A stretch of 64,000 bases of DNA, taken from Sphingobacterium sp. SGG-5 (lineage in GTDB: Bacteria > Bacteroidota > Bacteroidia > Sphingobacteriales > Sphingobacteriaceae). The notes beneath the pieces were generated by a model. The model saw only the letters and a list, made by a program, of their open reading frames with translations. It did no database searches and was not told the origin of the DNA. The position numbers and the translations under genes are program-made. Every line of letters begins with the position of its first letter. Within the stretch, counting starts at the first letter, position 1. Below, piece by piece: positions 8,359 through 17,103 of this stretch. Where the stretch lies: the NCBI RefSeq assembly GCF_011043525.1, contig NZ_JAAKGO010000003.1, positions 1 to 64,000 on the forward strand. Reading direction: 5' to 3'.

Positions 8359-10077
8359 TTATTTAGAAGTAACATACACCGGATATTTTTTACTATTTCT
8401 TGAGCCACCGAAAGGATCCGTACGTAAGGAAAATTGGAGAAACCTGTCGCCGGTTTCTTCGGGTGCCCTGATATTCAGTTTGATTTGAATGCGTTGCTTG
8501 GACGGGATTTTCAGCGCACGATAATCCTCTTGGAACGCGAAGAACGTCCCGGGATCCCAAATATACTGCGTATAGCCATATTCGAAGAATAAAGGCCACT
8601 TCTGTCCATCATTCGTAAAAGTAACCGGCTCATCATAAGGGTTGTAGATATTCAGGACAACAGGATATTGTCGTCCAACAACCAAAGTGTCCGGAAGATC
8701 ATCACAGGTGATCTCCACCTTTTGATACAACCGGATGCTATCTACGGGTATGGCGTACCAATCCCCTTGCAGTTGCGTATGAATGGTGTCCTGAGCGGCA
8801 GTGTCGAACGAAGCCGGACGTACCCACAATACGTCTTTATGGCGTATACTGTCTTCTATAGGCCAGTAGTCATATTGTGTTTTTCGGTAAGAGCGCGAGT
8901 TATAGGAAAAGGCGGAGGTAGTCCGGGTATAAAAATTATACGAAGAAGCATCCTGAAAGCCATTGTCGAAGACCACGGGCTTCCCCTGACTATAGTTATG
9001 CAGTTGGTGAGCCAGATCCTGATGTCCCCAAAACGCTTGTACGCCCGGTAATTGCTGTATGGCCGGAATGGGAACAATCAACAAGAGACGGGCGATAAGA
9101 ATCAGACCCGCTGTGGTATAGAGTAGGGTATAGAACCAACGCGGAACAGTTTGCCGAGCAAGTGCGATATAGCCAATAATGAATAAGGGAAGGAAAGCCA
9201 GCAATACCCATTGGGCCTGCACATAACTTTTTAAAGAAGTCAGCAAGAAAAAGAGGATGAACCCCCAAAAGATAAATTGAAGAATGCGGATAAACCGATC
9301 GCCGCCGCGCTTATAGCTGAAAAACCGATAATAGACATACCAACCGGTCAGGGGACCGATGACCAACAGGAGACTGCTGATATAATCGGTAGTGAATGAA
9401 ACCTGATACGCACGGCTATTGCGCTCGAAGAGGTGGTATTGGAGCGAGGGGTATCCCTGCTGTACCTGCCAAAGGATGTGGGGAAGATACAATACTACAC
9501 AAGCCAGCACAATGCCCCAAAAGGAGCGACGGGTCAATAGACGCCATTCAGCCAATAGGGTAAAGAAGAGCAATAAAATACCATGGTATTTACTATACAG
9601 AAGACCGGTAATCGCAATGGATAACCATACGACAGTCGATATCTGTGTCCGTTCTTCCTGAATATATTTTTTTAAAAAATAGAGATATAACACCGCAAAG
9701 AACAGCAACGGACTGTCGGGCGAATTGATGAACCCGAATACATGGAAGATAGCAAAACTAAAGAATAACGTGCTAAAAAGCCATATATTGTCGGCATAGG
9801 GTTTTACGATTTTCCAGAGAAAATAAACGGCGCCCACATTGGCGAGGATAGTAACGATACGTACACCGATTTCCGCCTGTGATAACCAACTGCCGATTTT
9901 AATCCATACCGCCACCATGGGTGGGTGATCGTAATAACCCCAATCCAGAAAGCGACTATACATCCAATAGTAGGCCTCGTCCACGTGAAGCTCCATGAAA
10001 ATCCCCTGAATGCAGTTGATCACAAACCAGAAGACCAGGAAATGTTGAATTTGGATCTTGGATATCAACTTTTTCAT
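8359..10077 (-). CDS. ArnT/PMT-type glycosyltransferase (GT39-like)
   Basis: A polytopic membrane glycosyltransferase of 572 residues. The N-terminal loop HVDEAYYW followed by YYDHPPM is the acidic, lipid-linked-sugar-binding loop typical of dolichyl-phosphate-mannose mannosyltransferase and ArnT relatives. About ten hydrophobic segments follow to residue 340. A soluble C-terminal region (about 350-572) ends in a beta-rich domain. Such enzymes take a sugar from a polyprenyl phosphate carrier and transfer it outside the inner membrane. The GtrA-like flippase gene directly upstream (6 nt away) fits supply of that lipid-linked sugar. The acceptor (protein, lipid A or other glycan) is not determined. 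Confidence 0.85.
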   Translation of the reverse strand: MKKLISKIQIQHFLVFWFVINCIQGIFMELHVDEAYYWMYSRFLDWGYYDHPPMVAVWIKIGSWLSQAEIGVRIVTILANVGAVYFLWKIVKPYADNIWLFSTLFFSFAIFHVFGFINSPDSPLLFFAVLYLYFLKKYIQEERTQISTVVWLSIAITGLLYSKYHGILLLFFTLLAEWRLLTRRSFWGIVLACVVLYLPHILWQVQQGYPSLQYHLFERNSRAYQVSFTTDYISSLLLVIGPLTGWYVYYRFFSYKRGGDRFIRILQFIFWGFILFFLLTSLKSYVQAQWVLLAFLPLFIIGYIALARQTVPRWFYTLLYTTAGLILIARLLLIVPIPAIQQLPGVQAFWGHQDLAHQLHNYSQGKPVVFDNGFQDASSYNFYTRTTSAFSYNSRSYRKTQYDYWPIEDSIRHKDVLWVRPASFDTAAQDTIHTQLQGDWYAIPVDSIRLYQKVEITCDDLPDTLVVGRQYPVVLNIYNPYDEPVTFTNDGQKWPLFFEYGYTQYIWDPGTFFAFQEDYRALKIPSKQRIQIKLNIRAPEETGDRFLQFSLRTDPFGGSRNSKKYPVYVTSK

Positions 10078-10083
10078 GAAGGA

Positions 10084-10482
10084 TTAGGAATTGGTAAAGG
10101 TATAGAGATAATTAAAAGAGAAATTCCACACCGACACAATACCTATGGCCACCAGTTTGGATACGTAAAAATTCCACTTCAGTTTTTCGTGGAAAAAGTA
10201 TAGTATGGCGTTGTTGATAGCCAGGCCAATCAAGGCGATAAAGAAAAACTTCGAAAACTCATTGAATTTGGCTTCGGCATCTTGTGTGTAGAATGTCCAA
10301 TAGCGATTGAGTAGGTAGTTGGTGATGGTTGCCGTAATAAAACCCAAGGAGTTGGCAACGTATTTATGTATTTTTAATCTCTCTTTAAAAAACCAGGTAA
10401 CACTAAAGTCGACAACAACGCCCGATGCCCCGACGACGGAGAACATCAAAAACTTTGTTATTAGTTGCGGATCTAAGTGCAT
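10084..10482 (-). CDS. GtrA-family membrane protein
   Basis: A four-helix membrane protein of 132 residues, matching the GtrA family, whose members are thought to move polyprenyl-linked sugars across the inner membrane. Motifs typical of the family are FSVVGASGVVVDF near the N-terminus and TNYLLNRYWTF in the middle. The longest frame begins at 10533, but its first residues are encoded by an inverted-repeat element (10495-10587). I therefore prefer the ATG at 10482 (MHLDPQ); the ATG at 10500 is also possible and lies at the repeat edge. It is the first gene of a likely operon with the glycosyltransferase and barrel protein downstream. Confidence 0.82.
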   Translation of the reverse strand: MHLDPQLITKFLMFSVVGASGVVVDFSVTWFFKERLKIHKYVANSLGFITATITNYLLNRYWTFYTQDAEAKFNEFSKFFFIALIGLAINNAILYFFHEKLKWNFYVSKLVAIGIVSVWNFSFNYLYTFTNS

Positions 10483-10494
10483 AGTGAAATTTTT

Positions 10495-10587
10495 CGTCAT
10501 TTCGACTGAAAGGAGAAATCTATGGTTAGGCATAAAAATTAATCTTATTTATCCATAGATTTCTCCTCGTTCCTCGTCGAAATGACG
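10495..10587. repeat. intergenic inverted-repeat element (MITE-like)
   Basis: Left arm 10495-10525 and right arm 10553-10587 are complementary through CGTCATTTCGAC (12 bp) and AGGAGAAATCTATGG (15 bp). Unequal inserts of 4 and 8 nt separate these blocks, and an A/T-rich loop of about 27 nt lies between the arms. It fills most of the gap between gtrA and odhB and reaches the gtrA 5' end. It may also form a terminator-like hairpin downstream of odhB. My recollection is that repeats with TTTCGAC...GAGAAATCT ends are common between genes in Bacteroidetes; a genome-wide search would settle that. Confidence 0.75.
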
Positions 10588-10594
10588 TATATCC

Positions 10595-11842
10595 TTACAC
10601 TTCCAACAACAGGCGTGCAGGATCTTCCAATAGTTGTTTTACACGTACCAGGAAGCTAACAGACTCCCGGCCGTCTACGATACGGTGATCGTAAGAAAGT
10701 GCAATATACATCATCGGACGTATAACGACCTGCCCGTTTTCCGCTACAGGGCGCTGAACAATATTGTGCATGCCCAGAATAGCTGATTGTGGCGCGTTAA
10801 TGATAGGAGTAGATAGCATCGAGCCGAATACCCCGCCATTCGTAATGGTAAATGTACCGCCGGTCATTTCCTCGATAGTCAACTTGTTGTCACGTGCTTT
10901 CCCGGCCAGCTCTACAATCGATTTTTCGATCTGGTGGAGCGACATGGAGTCTGCATTACGGATAACCGGGACTACCAATCCTTTGGGTGCCGATACCGCG
11001 ATAGACACGTCGGCGAAGTCGGAGTACACGATTTCGTTTTCCTCGATACGGGCGTTTACTGCAGGCCATTCTTTGAGGGCCGTGGTAACCGCCTTTGTGA
11101 AGAATGACATGAATCCCAGACCGACACCGTGTTTTTCTTTGAAAGTGTCTTTGTATTTCGCCCGTAGATCCATGATTGGCTGCATATTCACCTCGTTGAA
11201 TGTAGTGAGCATAGCCGTTTCGTTCTTTACCGTCACCAGACGCTTCGCGATGGTTTTGCGGAGTGAGCTCATTTTCTCTCGACGCTCATTGCGTGCTCCC
11301 GCGACGCTAACCGTGCTGGCAGCTGGCGTAGCCGGTGCAGCAGCCTTTGCTTCTGCTTGGGGCGCAGCAGGTTTAGCCTGTGCCTTCTCGGCATCTTCCT
11401 TTGTAATGCGGCCGTCTTTGCCTGTTCCTTTTATGGTAGAAGGATCTATTCCTTTTTCTCTTAATATTTTTGCAGCAGCAGGGGAGGCTGTTCCGGCAGC
11501 ATACGACTCAGGTGCTTCGCTTGCTTCTTCCTTCGCCGAGGGTGCTGGAGCTGCTTCTTCCTTCACCGTTTCTTTTGCGGCTGAACTTCCTGCGTCTGCA
11601 GGAGCTTCACCGTCTTCGATCGTACATACAACTGCACCTATTTCCAGCGTATCACCTTCTTGGGCGATAATGCGGAGAATACCCGCTTTTTCTGCTGGCA
11701 ATTCAAAAGTAGCTTTATCGGATTCCAGTTCGGCGATGTTCTCGTCCATTTCGACATAATCACCATCTTCTTTTAGCCATTGGGCAAGAGTGACCTCTGT
11801 GATTGATTCGCCGACGGTAGGGACTTTGATTTCTAAGCTCAT
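10595..11842 (-). CDS. odhB: 2-oxoglutarate dehydrogenase E2, dihydrolipoyl succinyltransferase
   Basis: E2 core (SucB/OdhB) of the 2-oxoglutarate dehydrogenase complex of the TCA cycle; it transfers the succinyl group from lipoyl-lysine to CoA. The 415 residues show an N-terminal lipoyl domain with the lipoylated Lys at K43 ([11 protein letters not shown]), an Ala/Pro-rich linker, and an E1/E3-binding domain around residues 120-160 ([10 protein letters not shown]...[10 protein letters not shown]). A second Ala-rich linker leads to the catalytic domain ending with [11 protein letters not shown], with H386 and D390 as catalytic residues. It follows sucA on the same strand with a 53-nt gap containing a small hairpin. 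Confidence 0.97.
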   Translation of the reverse strand: MSLEIKVPTVGESITEVTLAQWLKEDGDYVEMDENIAELESDKATFELPAEKAGILRIIAQEGDTLEIGAVVCTIEDGEAPADAGSSAAKETVKEEAAPAPSAKEEASEAPESYAAGTASPAAAKILREKGIDPSTIKGTGKDGRITKEDAEKAQAKPAAPQAEAKAAAPATPAASTVSVAGARNERREKMSSLRKTIAKRLVTVKNETAMLTTFNEVNMQPIMDLRAKYKDTFKEKHGVGLGFMSFFTKAVTTALKEWPAVNARIEENEIVYSDFADVSIAVSAPKGLVVPVIRNADSMSLHQIEKSIVELAGKARDNKLTIEEMTGGTFTITNGGVFGSMLSTPIINAPQSAILGMHNIVQRPVAENGQVVIRPMMYIALSYDHRIVDGRESVSFLVRVKQLLEDPARLLLEV

Positions 11843-11869
11843 AATTTTGATGTTTTTTTATTTGATGGA

Positions 11870-11886
11870 GAATGTCTAAGACATTC
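11870..11886 (-). other. small hairpin between sucA and odhB
   Basis: GAATGTC-TTA-GACATTC on the minus strand is a perfect 7-bp stem with a 3-nt loop. It lies in the 53-nt space between sucA and odhB. It could tune the E1:E2 ratio by partial termination or mRNA processing. That is inference only, as no long T-run follows. Confidence 0.4.
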
Positions 11887-11895
11887 CGCTCTTTT

Positions 11896-14634
11896 TTATA
11901 ATTCAAACGCTTTATTGACAATTTCCTCTTGTTGAAGAACATGTTTCTTCATGTAACCTGTTGCTGGACTTCCACTTCCCGCACGTGCTACTACATCGGT
12001 AAACTCAATGTTTGTTTTCCGAAGTTTACGACAATAATACGGCCAAGCTCCCATGTTCTCATTCTCTTCCTGCACCCAGATGAAATCTGTAGCCTTTTTG
12101 TATTTCTTGCGCAAGGCCTCCAATTGAAGAACAGGTGTGGGGTACAATTGTTCGATACGAACAATCGCCACATCTGTACGTTTTTCTGTCTGTTGTTTCT
12201 CCAAGAGGTCGTAATAGACTTTACCAGAGCAGAATAAGACCCGTATTACCGAAGCTGCTTTTACATAGGTATCATCTATCATTTCCTGAAAATTAACTTT
12301 CGTAAAGTCAGCCATTGTCGAAACCACTTTCGGATGACGGAGTAAGCTCTTTGGTGTAAATACAACCAAAGGTTTACGGAAGTCCCGGTGTAATTGACGA
12401 CGTAACAGGTGGAAAAAGTTTGCCGGTGTCGTACAGTTGGCAATGATCATATTCCCATTCGCACACAATTCCAAAAAGCGTTCGATACGGCCTGACGAAT
12501 GTTCTGGCCCTTGGCCTTCCATCCCATGCGGAAGTAACATCACGAGACCATTAGAGCGTTTCCACTTGGTCTCCGCACTGCTGAGATATTGATCCACAAT
12601 GATCTGGGCGCCATTATAGAAGTCCCCGAACTGTGCTTCCCATACAGTCAATGATTGGGGGTTGGCCAAAGCATAGCCATATTCAAAGCCTAAAACGCCG
12701 TACTCCGATAATAAAGAGTTATAAATATTAAATCGTTCCCCTCCGTTTACCTGATTTAGCGGAACATATTTTTCTTCCGAATCTTCTAAAGTCAACACCG
12801 CATGTCGATGGGAGAATGTTCCCCGCTGTACATCCTGACCAGATATACGGACCCGCTTTCCTTCATTCAATAAAGTTGCGTACGCCATCAGCTCACCCAT
12901 CGCCCAATCATACGAATCTTTTGTAATCATCGCAGCCCGGTCTTCAAAAAGCTTGGAAATCTTACGGAAGAATTTCTTGTCCTTCGGCAAGGTGGTGATT
13001 TGTGTTGCCAGATCCTTGAATATACTTGCTGTAACCTTGGTCTCTACCGGACAGAACGTATCTCCTTTCCGCGCTGGATGCAGGCCTGCCCAAGCTCCAC
13101 CGAACATCGGAATCTCATCTTCGATACTTTCCGTCTCTTTGGATGCGTCAAGCTGTGTTTGCAGATAGTCCTTAAACTCCTTTTCTACCTCTTTTGCATA
13201 GGAGGCATCGATAGAGCCTTCGTCAACCAGCTTCTTGGCATATACAATTTTTGGATTAGGGTGCTTTTCGATCGTTTTATAAAGCAAAGGCTGTGTAAAC
13301 TTCGGTTCGTCTGCCTCGTTATGTCCAAAACGACGGTAACACAGCAGATCGATAAATACATCGGTTTTATATTTTTGGCGATATTCTACGGCCAAGTTAA
13401 TGGCATACACCACCGCTTCAGCATCGTCTCCGTTGACGTGGAAGACCGGTGAAGAGGTTATTTTGGCCACATCTGTACAGTAGGTGCCTGAACGGGCATC
13501 TTTATAGTTTGTGGTAAAGCCGACCTGGTTGTTGATGACGATGTGGATCGTACCGCCAGTCTTATACCCGTCGAGCTTAGACATCTGTGTCACTTCATAG
13601 ACCACGCCCTGTCCGGCTATCGCAGCATCCCCGTGGATAAGGATAGGCGCAATCTTGGACGAGTCGCCATCGTATTTCATATCAATCTTCGAACGCACTA
13701 TTCCCTCGACAATCGGGTCTACTGTTTCCAGATGGGAAGGGTTAGGTGCCAAAGAAAGGTGAATGTTTTGACCCGAGTCGGTTGTAATATCCGAAGAATA
13801 CCCCAAGTGATATTTGACGTCACCTCCGAACTGTAATTCAGGATCTTCTTCCTTGTACATTTTCCCTTCAAACTCCGATAAGATCGTTTTGTAGGGTTTG
13901 CCCATGACGTTCGCCAGTACATTGAGTCGTCCACGGTGGGCCATGCCGATCATGAATTCCTGTAAACCAAGTTCAGCTCCTTTTTCCATGATGGAATCCA
14001 AGGCTGGTATTAAACTTTCAGCACCTTCCAATGAAAAGCGCTTCTGTCCCAAAAACTTGGTGCCCAAAAAGCTTTCAAAAACAACCGCTCGGTTGATCTT
14101 TTGTAAAATGCGTTTCTTTTGTTCAAGCGAATAACTGGGTTTGTTGCGGTCGGCCTCCATACGATCCTGCAACCACTTAATTTTTTCAGGATTACGGATG
14201 TATTTGAATTCCGCACCGATAGAACGACAATAAGTGTCTTCGATCAATTGCCGGATATCGCGCAATTTTGCGGGGCCTAAACCGACTTCTATTCCTGCAT
14301 TGAAGACGGTATCCATATCGGCTTCCGAAAGGCCAAAGGTCTCCAGCTCTTTGCCGGGGTAATATTTGCGGCGCTCGCGAACAGGGTTAGTGTGTGTAAA
14401 CAAATGACCACGGTCTCTATAGCCGTGGATCATATTTAAAACATTGATTTCTTTAAAAGCGTGGTCAGGAACGTTATCGGTGTCGATGGTTGTTCCGGCA
14501 CCCTGCCCAAAATCGAAACCTTCAAAGAATTTTTGCCATCCAAAATCTACGGAATTGGGATCGGCTTTGTACGATTGATATAAGCCTTCGATATAACCCG
14601 AATCGGCATTACTCAAATATGTCAAGTTGTCCAT
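11896..14634 (-). CDS. sucA: 2-oxoglutarate dehydrogenase E1 component
   Basis: Thiamine-diphosphate-dependent E1 (SucA/OdhA) that decarboxylates 2-oxoglutarate and passes the succinyl group to the E2 lipoyl domain. The 912-residue length is standard. Visible landmarks are the N-terminal YKADPNSVD region near the E2-binding end, GMAHRGRLNVLANV (about residue 230), HGDAAIAGQGVVYE in the ThDP-binding half, RRFGHNEADEP, and LLPHGMEGQGPEHSS with the C-terminal transketolase-like domain. It is followed by odhB in the same direction; an E3 (lipoamide dehydrogenase) gene is not in the window. Confidence 0.97.
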   Translation of the reverse strand: MDNLTYLSNADSGYIEGLYQSYKADPNSVDFGWQKFFEGFDFGQGAGTTIDTDNVPDHAFKEINVLNMIHGYRDRGHLFTHTNPVRERRKYYPGKELETFGLSEADMDTVFNAGIEVGLGPAKLRDIRQLIEDTYCRSIGAEFKYIRNPEKIKWLQDRMEADRNKPSYSLEQKKRILQKINRAVVFESFLGTKFLGQKRFSLEGAESLIPALDSIMEKGAELGLQEFMIGMAHRGRLNVLANVMGKPYKTILSEFEGKMYKEEDPELQFGGDVKYHLGYSSDITTDSGQNIHLSLAPNPSHLETVDPIVEGIVRSKIDMKYDGDSSKIAPILIHGDAAIAGQGVVYEVTQMSKLDGYKTGGTIHIVINNQVGFTTNYKDARSGTYCTDVAKITSSPVFHVNGDDAEAVVYAINLAVEYRQKYKTDVFIDLLCYRRFGHNEADEPKFTQPLLYKTIEKHPNPKIVYAKKLVDEGSIDASYAKEVEKEFKDYLQTQLDASKETESIEDEIPMFGGAWAGLHPARKGDTFCPVETKVTASIFKDLATQITTLPKDKKFFRKISKLFEDRAAMITKDSYDWAMGELMAYATLLNEGKRVRISGQDVQRGTFSHRHAVLTLEDSEEKYVPLNQVNGGERFNIYNSLLSEYGVLGFEYGYALANPQSLTVWEAQFGDFYNGAQIIVDQYLSSAETKWKRSNGLVMLLPHGMEGQGPEHSSGRIERFLELCANGNMIIANCTTPANFFHLLRRQLHRDFRKPLVVFTPKSLLRHPKVVSTMADFTKVNFQEMIDDTYVKAASVIRVLFCSGKVYYDLLEKQQTEKRTDVAIVRIEQLYPTPVLQLEALRKKYKKATDFIWVQEENENMGAWPYYCRKLRKTNIEFTDVVARAGSGSPATGYMKKHVLQQEEIVNKAFEL

Positions 14635-14685
14635 TTACTAGTATTGTATCCTACAAGAATTTGTCAAAGTTATGAATAAAAATAA

Positions 14686-15861
14686 TCACAAGAATACTTT
14701 TCTGGTTTTTTCCCAGTCTTTATACGATTTATTGTTTTTCAAGCTAGTGCCCTGCCCGGCGAGGTGTGCCCAAAAACCGTAATTAGTCGAAGGGGCATAG
14801 TCGACCAGTTGTTGCTCAAACCAAGCTGCTCCATATAGCCAATTCTGTTGGTATTCATATATCCAATACAAGGCAAGAATCTCCCTGTCGGAATAGGGAA
14901 GGTTTCCCGTCTGATCGAGTGTACGCATAAGGTCGTTTATGGTCTCGTCTTCCGTCTGGCTGTTCGTCCATTTCGTCAACAGTTCCTGGTTTAATGTTAC
15001 TGCCTGCGGATTGCTGAAAAAGAGATTTGGATGCTTTTTAAGCATAAAACGATAATAATCCCGACGCAACAAACCGTCCAAAATCTGTGCGGCGTTCTTT
15101 TTATACTGCGGTGAAGTTTCGGTTGATAAAATATGGTAAGTCAGTATCGGAGAAAGCGCGCCAATAGCCAGGAACGGCGAAAGTCGAACATACAGATCCT
15201 GTGCGGTATCCGCGGTCGTTAAGACGGAATGCAGTTCTTCCAAAGCAGCCGCCTCACCAAAGGAATAGGAGGAGCTCATTTCCATAAGTTCGGGAAGCGA
15301 GGTCTCCTCCAGATGGGGAGGAATACGGAGCGATGTGATATCGGGCAACGGGTCTCTGACGCGGCTTTCCTTCTCGATTTTCTTGCGAAAAATGTGAAAA
15401 TCTTCCGGAATATCTTTTATGGGAAAAGGTAAGTCTTCTTTATGATAAAGCGTATGGCCTATAAAATGCTTTAAATTTATTTTTATTTTCCATAAGGCCT
15501 CTTCCACAAGCTCTGAGATGTCCGTTTCACGTTTGGCGACCTCCCGGTGATGATAGACCTCGTCGACTTCATATTTCTGTACAAGATGTGGAATAATCTC
15601 TTCCGGCAAGCCTTCGTACGTGAGCAGATCTCCGCCCAGAGTTTGTAGTTTTTTCTTTAAAGCCTGTACCGTATGATAGGTATAGTGTTGACGAAGATGT
15701 CCTGTATTTAAAAAGCCTCTTTTGTTTTTTTGATAGTACCTGGGGTCGAAAACATAGACAGGTATAATGAAGTCTGCCTTTTCCACAGCACTATACAAGA
15801 CCTCATTGTCATGTGTTCGAAGATCGTTTCTAAACCATGCCAAAATAACCTTTTTGCTCAT
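14686..15861 (-). CDS. divergent photolyase/cryptochrome-like protein (DASH type)
   Basis: The N-terminal alpha/beta domain (ILAWFRNDLRTHDN, VYVFDPRYY, GHLRQHYTYHTVQAL) is clearly photolyase/cryptochrome. The C-terminal half keeps LSPFLAIGALSP, LRRDYYRF and GAAWFEQQLVDYAPSTNYGFW, in the order seen in cryptochrome-DASH. At 391 residues it is shorter than typical DASH proteins. In the FAD pocket the usual MSNRGRQ-type stretch is replaced by LPYSDRE, the YSSKFSPWLA-type stretch by LYVRLSPFLA, and the tail after the last motif is short. FAD binding and single-strand DNA repair may therefore be weakened or altered. It stands alone, downstream of a 231-nt gap in which I see no clear signal. Confidence 0.75.
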   Translation of the reverse strand: MSKKVILAWFRNDLRTHDNEVLYSAVEKADFIIPVYVFDPRYYQKNKRGFLNTGHLRQHYTYHTVQALKKKLQTLGGDLLTYEGLPEEIIPHLVQKYEVDEVYHHREVAKRETDISELVEEALWKIKINLKHFIGHTLYHKEDLPFPIKDIPEDFHIFRKKIEKESRVRDPLPDITSLRIPPHLEETSLPELMEMSSSYSFGEAAALEELHSVLTTADTAQDLYVRLSPFLAIGALSPILTYHILSTETSPQYKKNAAQILDGLLRRDYYRFMLKKHPNLFFSNPQAVTLNQELLTKWTNSQTEDETINDLMRTLDQTGNLPYSDREILALYWIYEYQQNWLYGAAWFEQQLVDYAPSTNYGFWAHLAGQGTSLKNNKSYKDWEKTRKVFL

Positions 15862-16093
15862 TTACCAGCCTTTACCTTAATTTTTTTGATGAATTAAAAC
15901 TTAGATAAATTCATTTATCGCTCTCTCCTCTGCCTTTGAAGATATATTTTGATAGAGGAAATATGACAAATATACGATAATCACAATGGATTTGGGGCCC
16001 AGAGCCTAATATTGACACTATTTAAACAAACGTGTTGCAAACAAAAAGTTAAACATTGCGGTTTAGTTAAATAAGTATTTAAGGCATATAGCA

Positions 16094-16945
16094 ATGGAAG
16101 TTTTAGTCTGTGGTCTGAATTCGTATTTGGGGAGAGCCAGCGTAAGTTGCCTTCAGGAAGACGGTTATAATGTTCATGGACTCGTACGGGATGTCCGTCT
16201 TTTGTCTCAACATACCTTTCCGGCTACAGCTGATATAGTTGCGGTGGATCTGATCAAGAAAGGTGCAGCCTATACGCACTTTAGTCTAACACAATTGGAC
16301 TTGAGCTTCTATTTTACGCAAATTCCGGATCTGGACGATAAGATTGCCGTGCAATATGAACTGCTTTCTTTACGCCATTTTATATTGCTTTCCCAACGTA
16401 ATGGATGCAATAGGGTGATCTATGTCGGGCGCACGTATGATAAAAACTGCCTCACGGAAATTAAGGCACTCTTTTTGGAACTGGGTGTAGCCTATACCAT
16501 TGTACTGAAAGACATTGCATTGGGTGTCGGGACATCCTTCGATCGATTTATGACACGTATACTTGCACACAAATATGTCTTTCTTTTTAATCCTACAGGT
16601 AAAATTAGATTCAGCCCTTTTGTTTTGAAAGATATTTTTCGATGGATAAAGAAAGTTCCATGGCATGAAAACTTTATCCGTGAGGAGATTGAATTCGGAG
16701 GAGCAGAGGTGCTGGATCTTAAAGATTTGCTGCGGGAACATGTCAGAAAGCAAGGGCTTCGGGAGATGTGCAAGATCATTTCGCTTCAAAACAAGCGGTT
16801 AACACAGTTGCTGAACCGCTCGATGTACGGTATCCGACGAGATACGTACAGCGAGTACATACTGAATGTTACCCGGGGTAGTTTTGCCGATAATTCAAAA
16901 TGGCAATCTTTATTTTCCTTTGATTTTACACCTATTTATAGCTAA
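16094..16945 (+). CDS. Rossmann-fold NAD(P)-binding protein (NmrA/SDR-like)
   Basis: The 283-residue protein starts with VLVCGLNSYLGRASVSCL, a degenerate GxxGxxG-type dinucleotide loop: the usual glycines are partly replaced (GLNSYLG). A second strand ends in GLVRD, as in atypical short-chain dehydrogenases of the NmrA kind. The typical catalytic YxxxK is not obvious, so it may be a redox sensor or structural homologue rather than an enzyme. The middle contains RNGCNRVIYVGR, equivalent to the fourth strand of such folds. It is monocistronic between the photolyase-like gene and the barrel operon; function unknown. Confidence 0.6.
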   Translation: MEVLVCGLNSYLGRASVSCLQEDGYNVHGLVRDVRLLSQHTFPATADIVAVDLIKKGAAYTHFSLTQLDLSFYFTQIPDLDDKIAVQYELLSLRHFILLSQRNGCNRVIYVGRTYDKNCLTEIKALFLELGVAYTIVLKDIALGVGTSFDRFMTRILAHKYVFLFNPTGKIRFSPFVLKDIFRWIKKVPWHENFIREEIEFGGAEVLDLKDLLREHVRKQGLREMCKIISLQNKRLTQLLNRSMYGIRRDTYSEYILNVTRGSFADNSKWQSLFSFDFTPIYS

Positions 16946-17062
16946 TTTGCGGCATGGTGATATAGGGTGTTTTTGAGAATTTTCACCGATTAAATAAGGG
17001 CTTTCACCGAATAAAGCGTGTATTACATCTAAATAGCTATGAAGAGCCGGCATATTCGTGTT

Positions 17063-17070
17063 TATATTTG
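17063..17070 (+). promoter_or_regulatory. -7 promoter box for the barrel/GLPGLI operon
   Basis: TATATTTG matches TAnnTTTG and ends 33 nt before the ATG at 17104. A -33 TTTG is not evident at the normal distance. Confidence 0.45.
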
Positions 17071-17103
17071 TGCAATTGACAATCTTACGATAACAACCTT
17101 TAT

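Noticed and set aside
8355..8408. Longer N-terminus for the porin-like gene
   Set aside because: It overlaps the glycosyltransferase gene and places the signal peptide internally; the ATG at 8354 is better.
10483..10533. Longer N-terminus for GtrA
   Set aside because: Encoded mostly by the inverted-repeat element; family members begin near the downstream ATG.
10764..11759. 331-codon plus-strand open frame antisense to odhB
   Set aside because: It mirrors the Ala/Pro-rich linkers of odhB, is rich in Ala and Ser, and has no recognisable domain; odhB is unambiguous.
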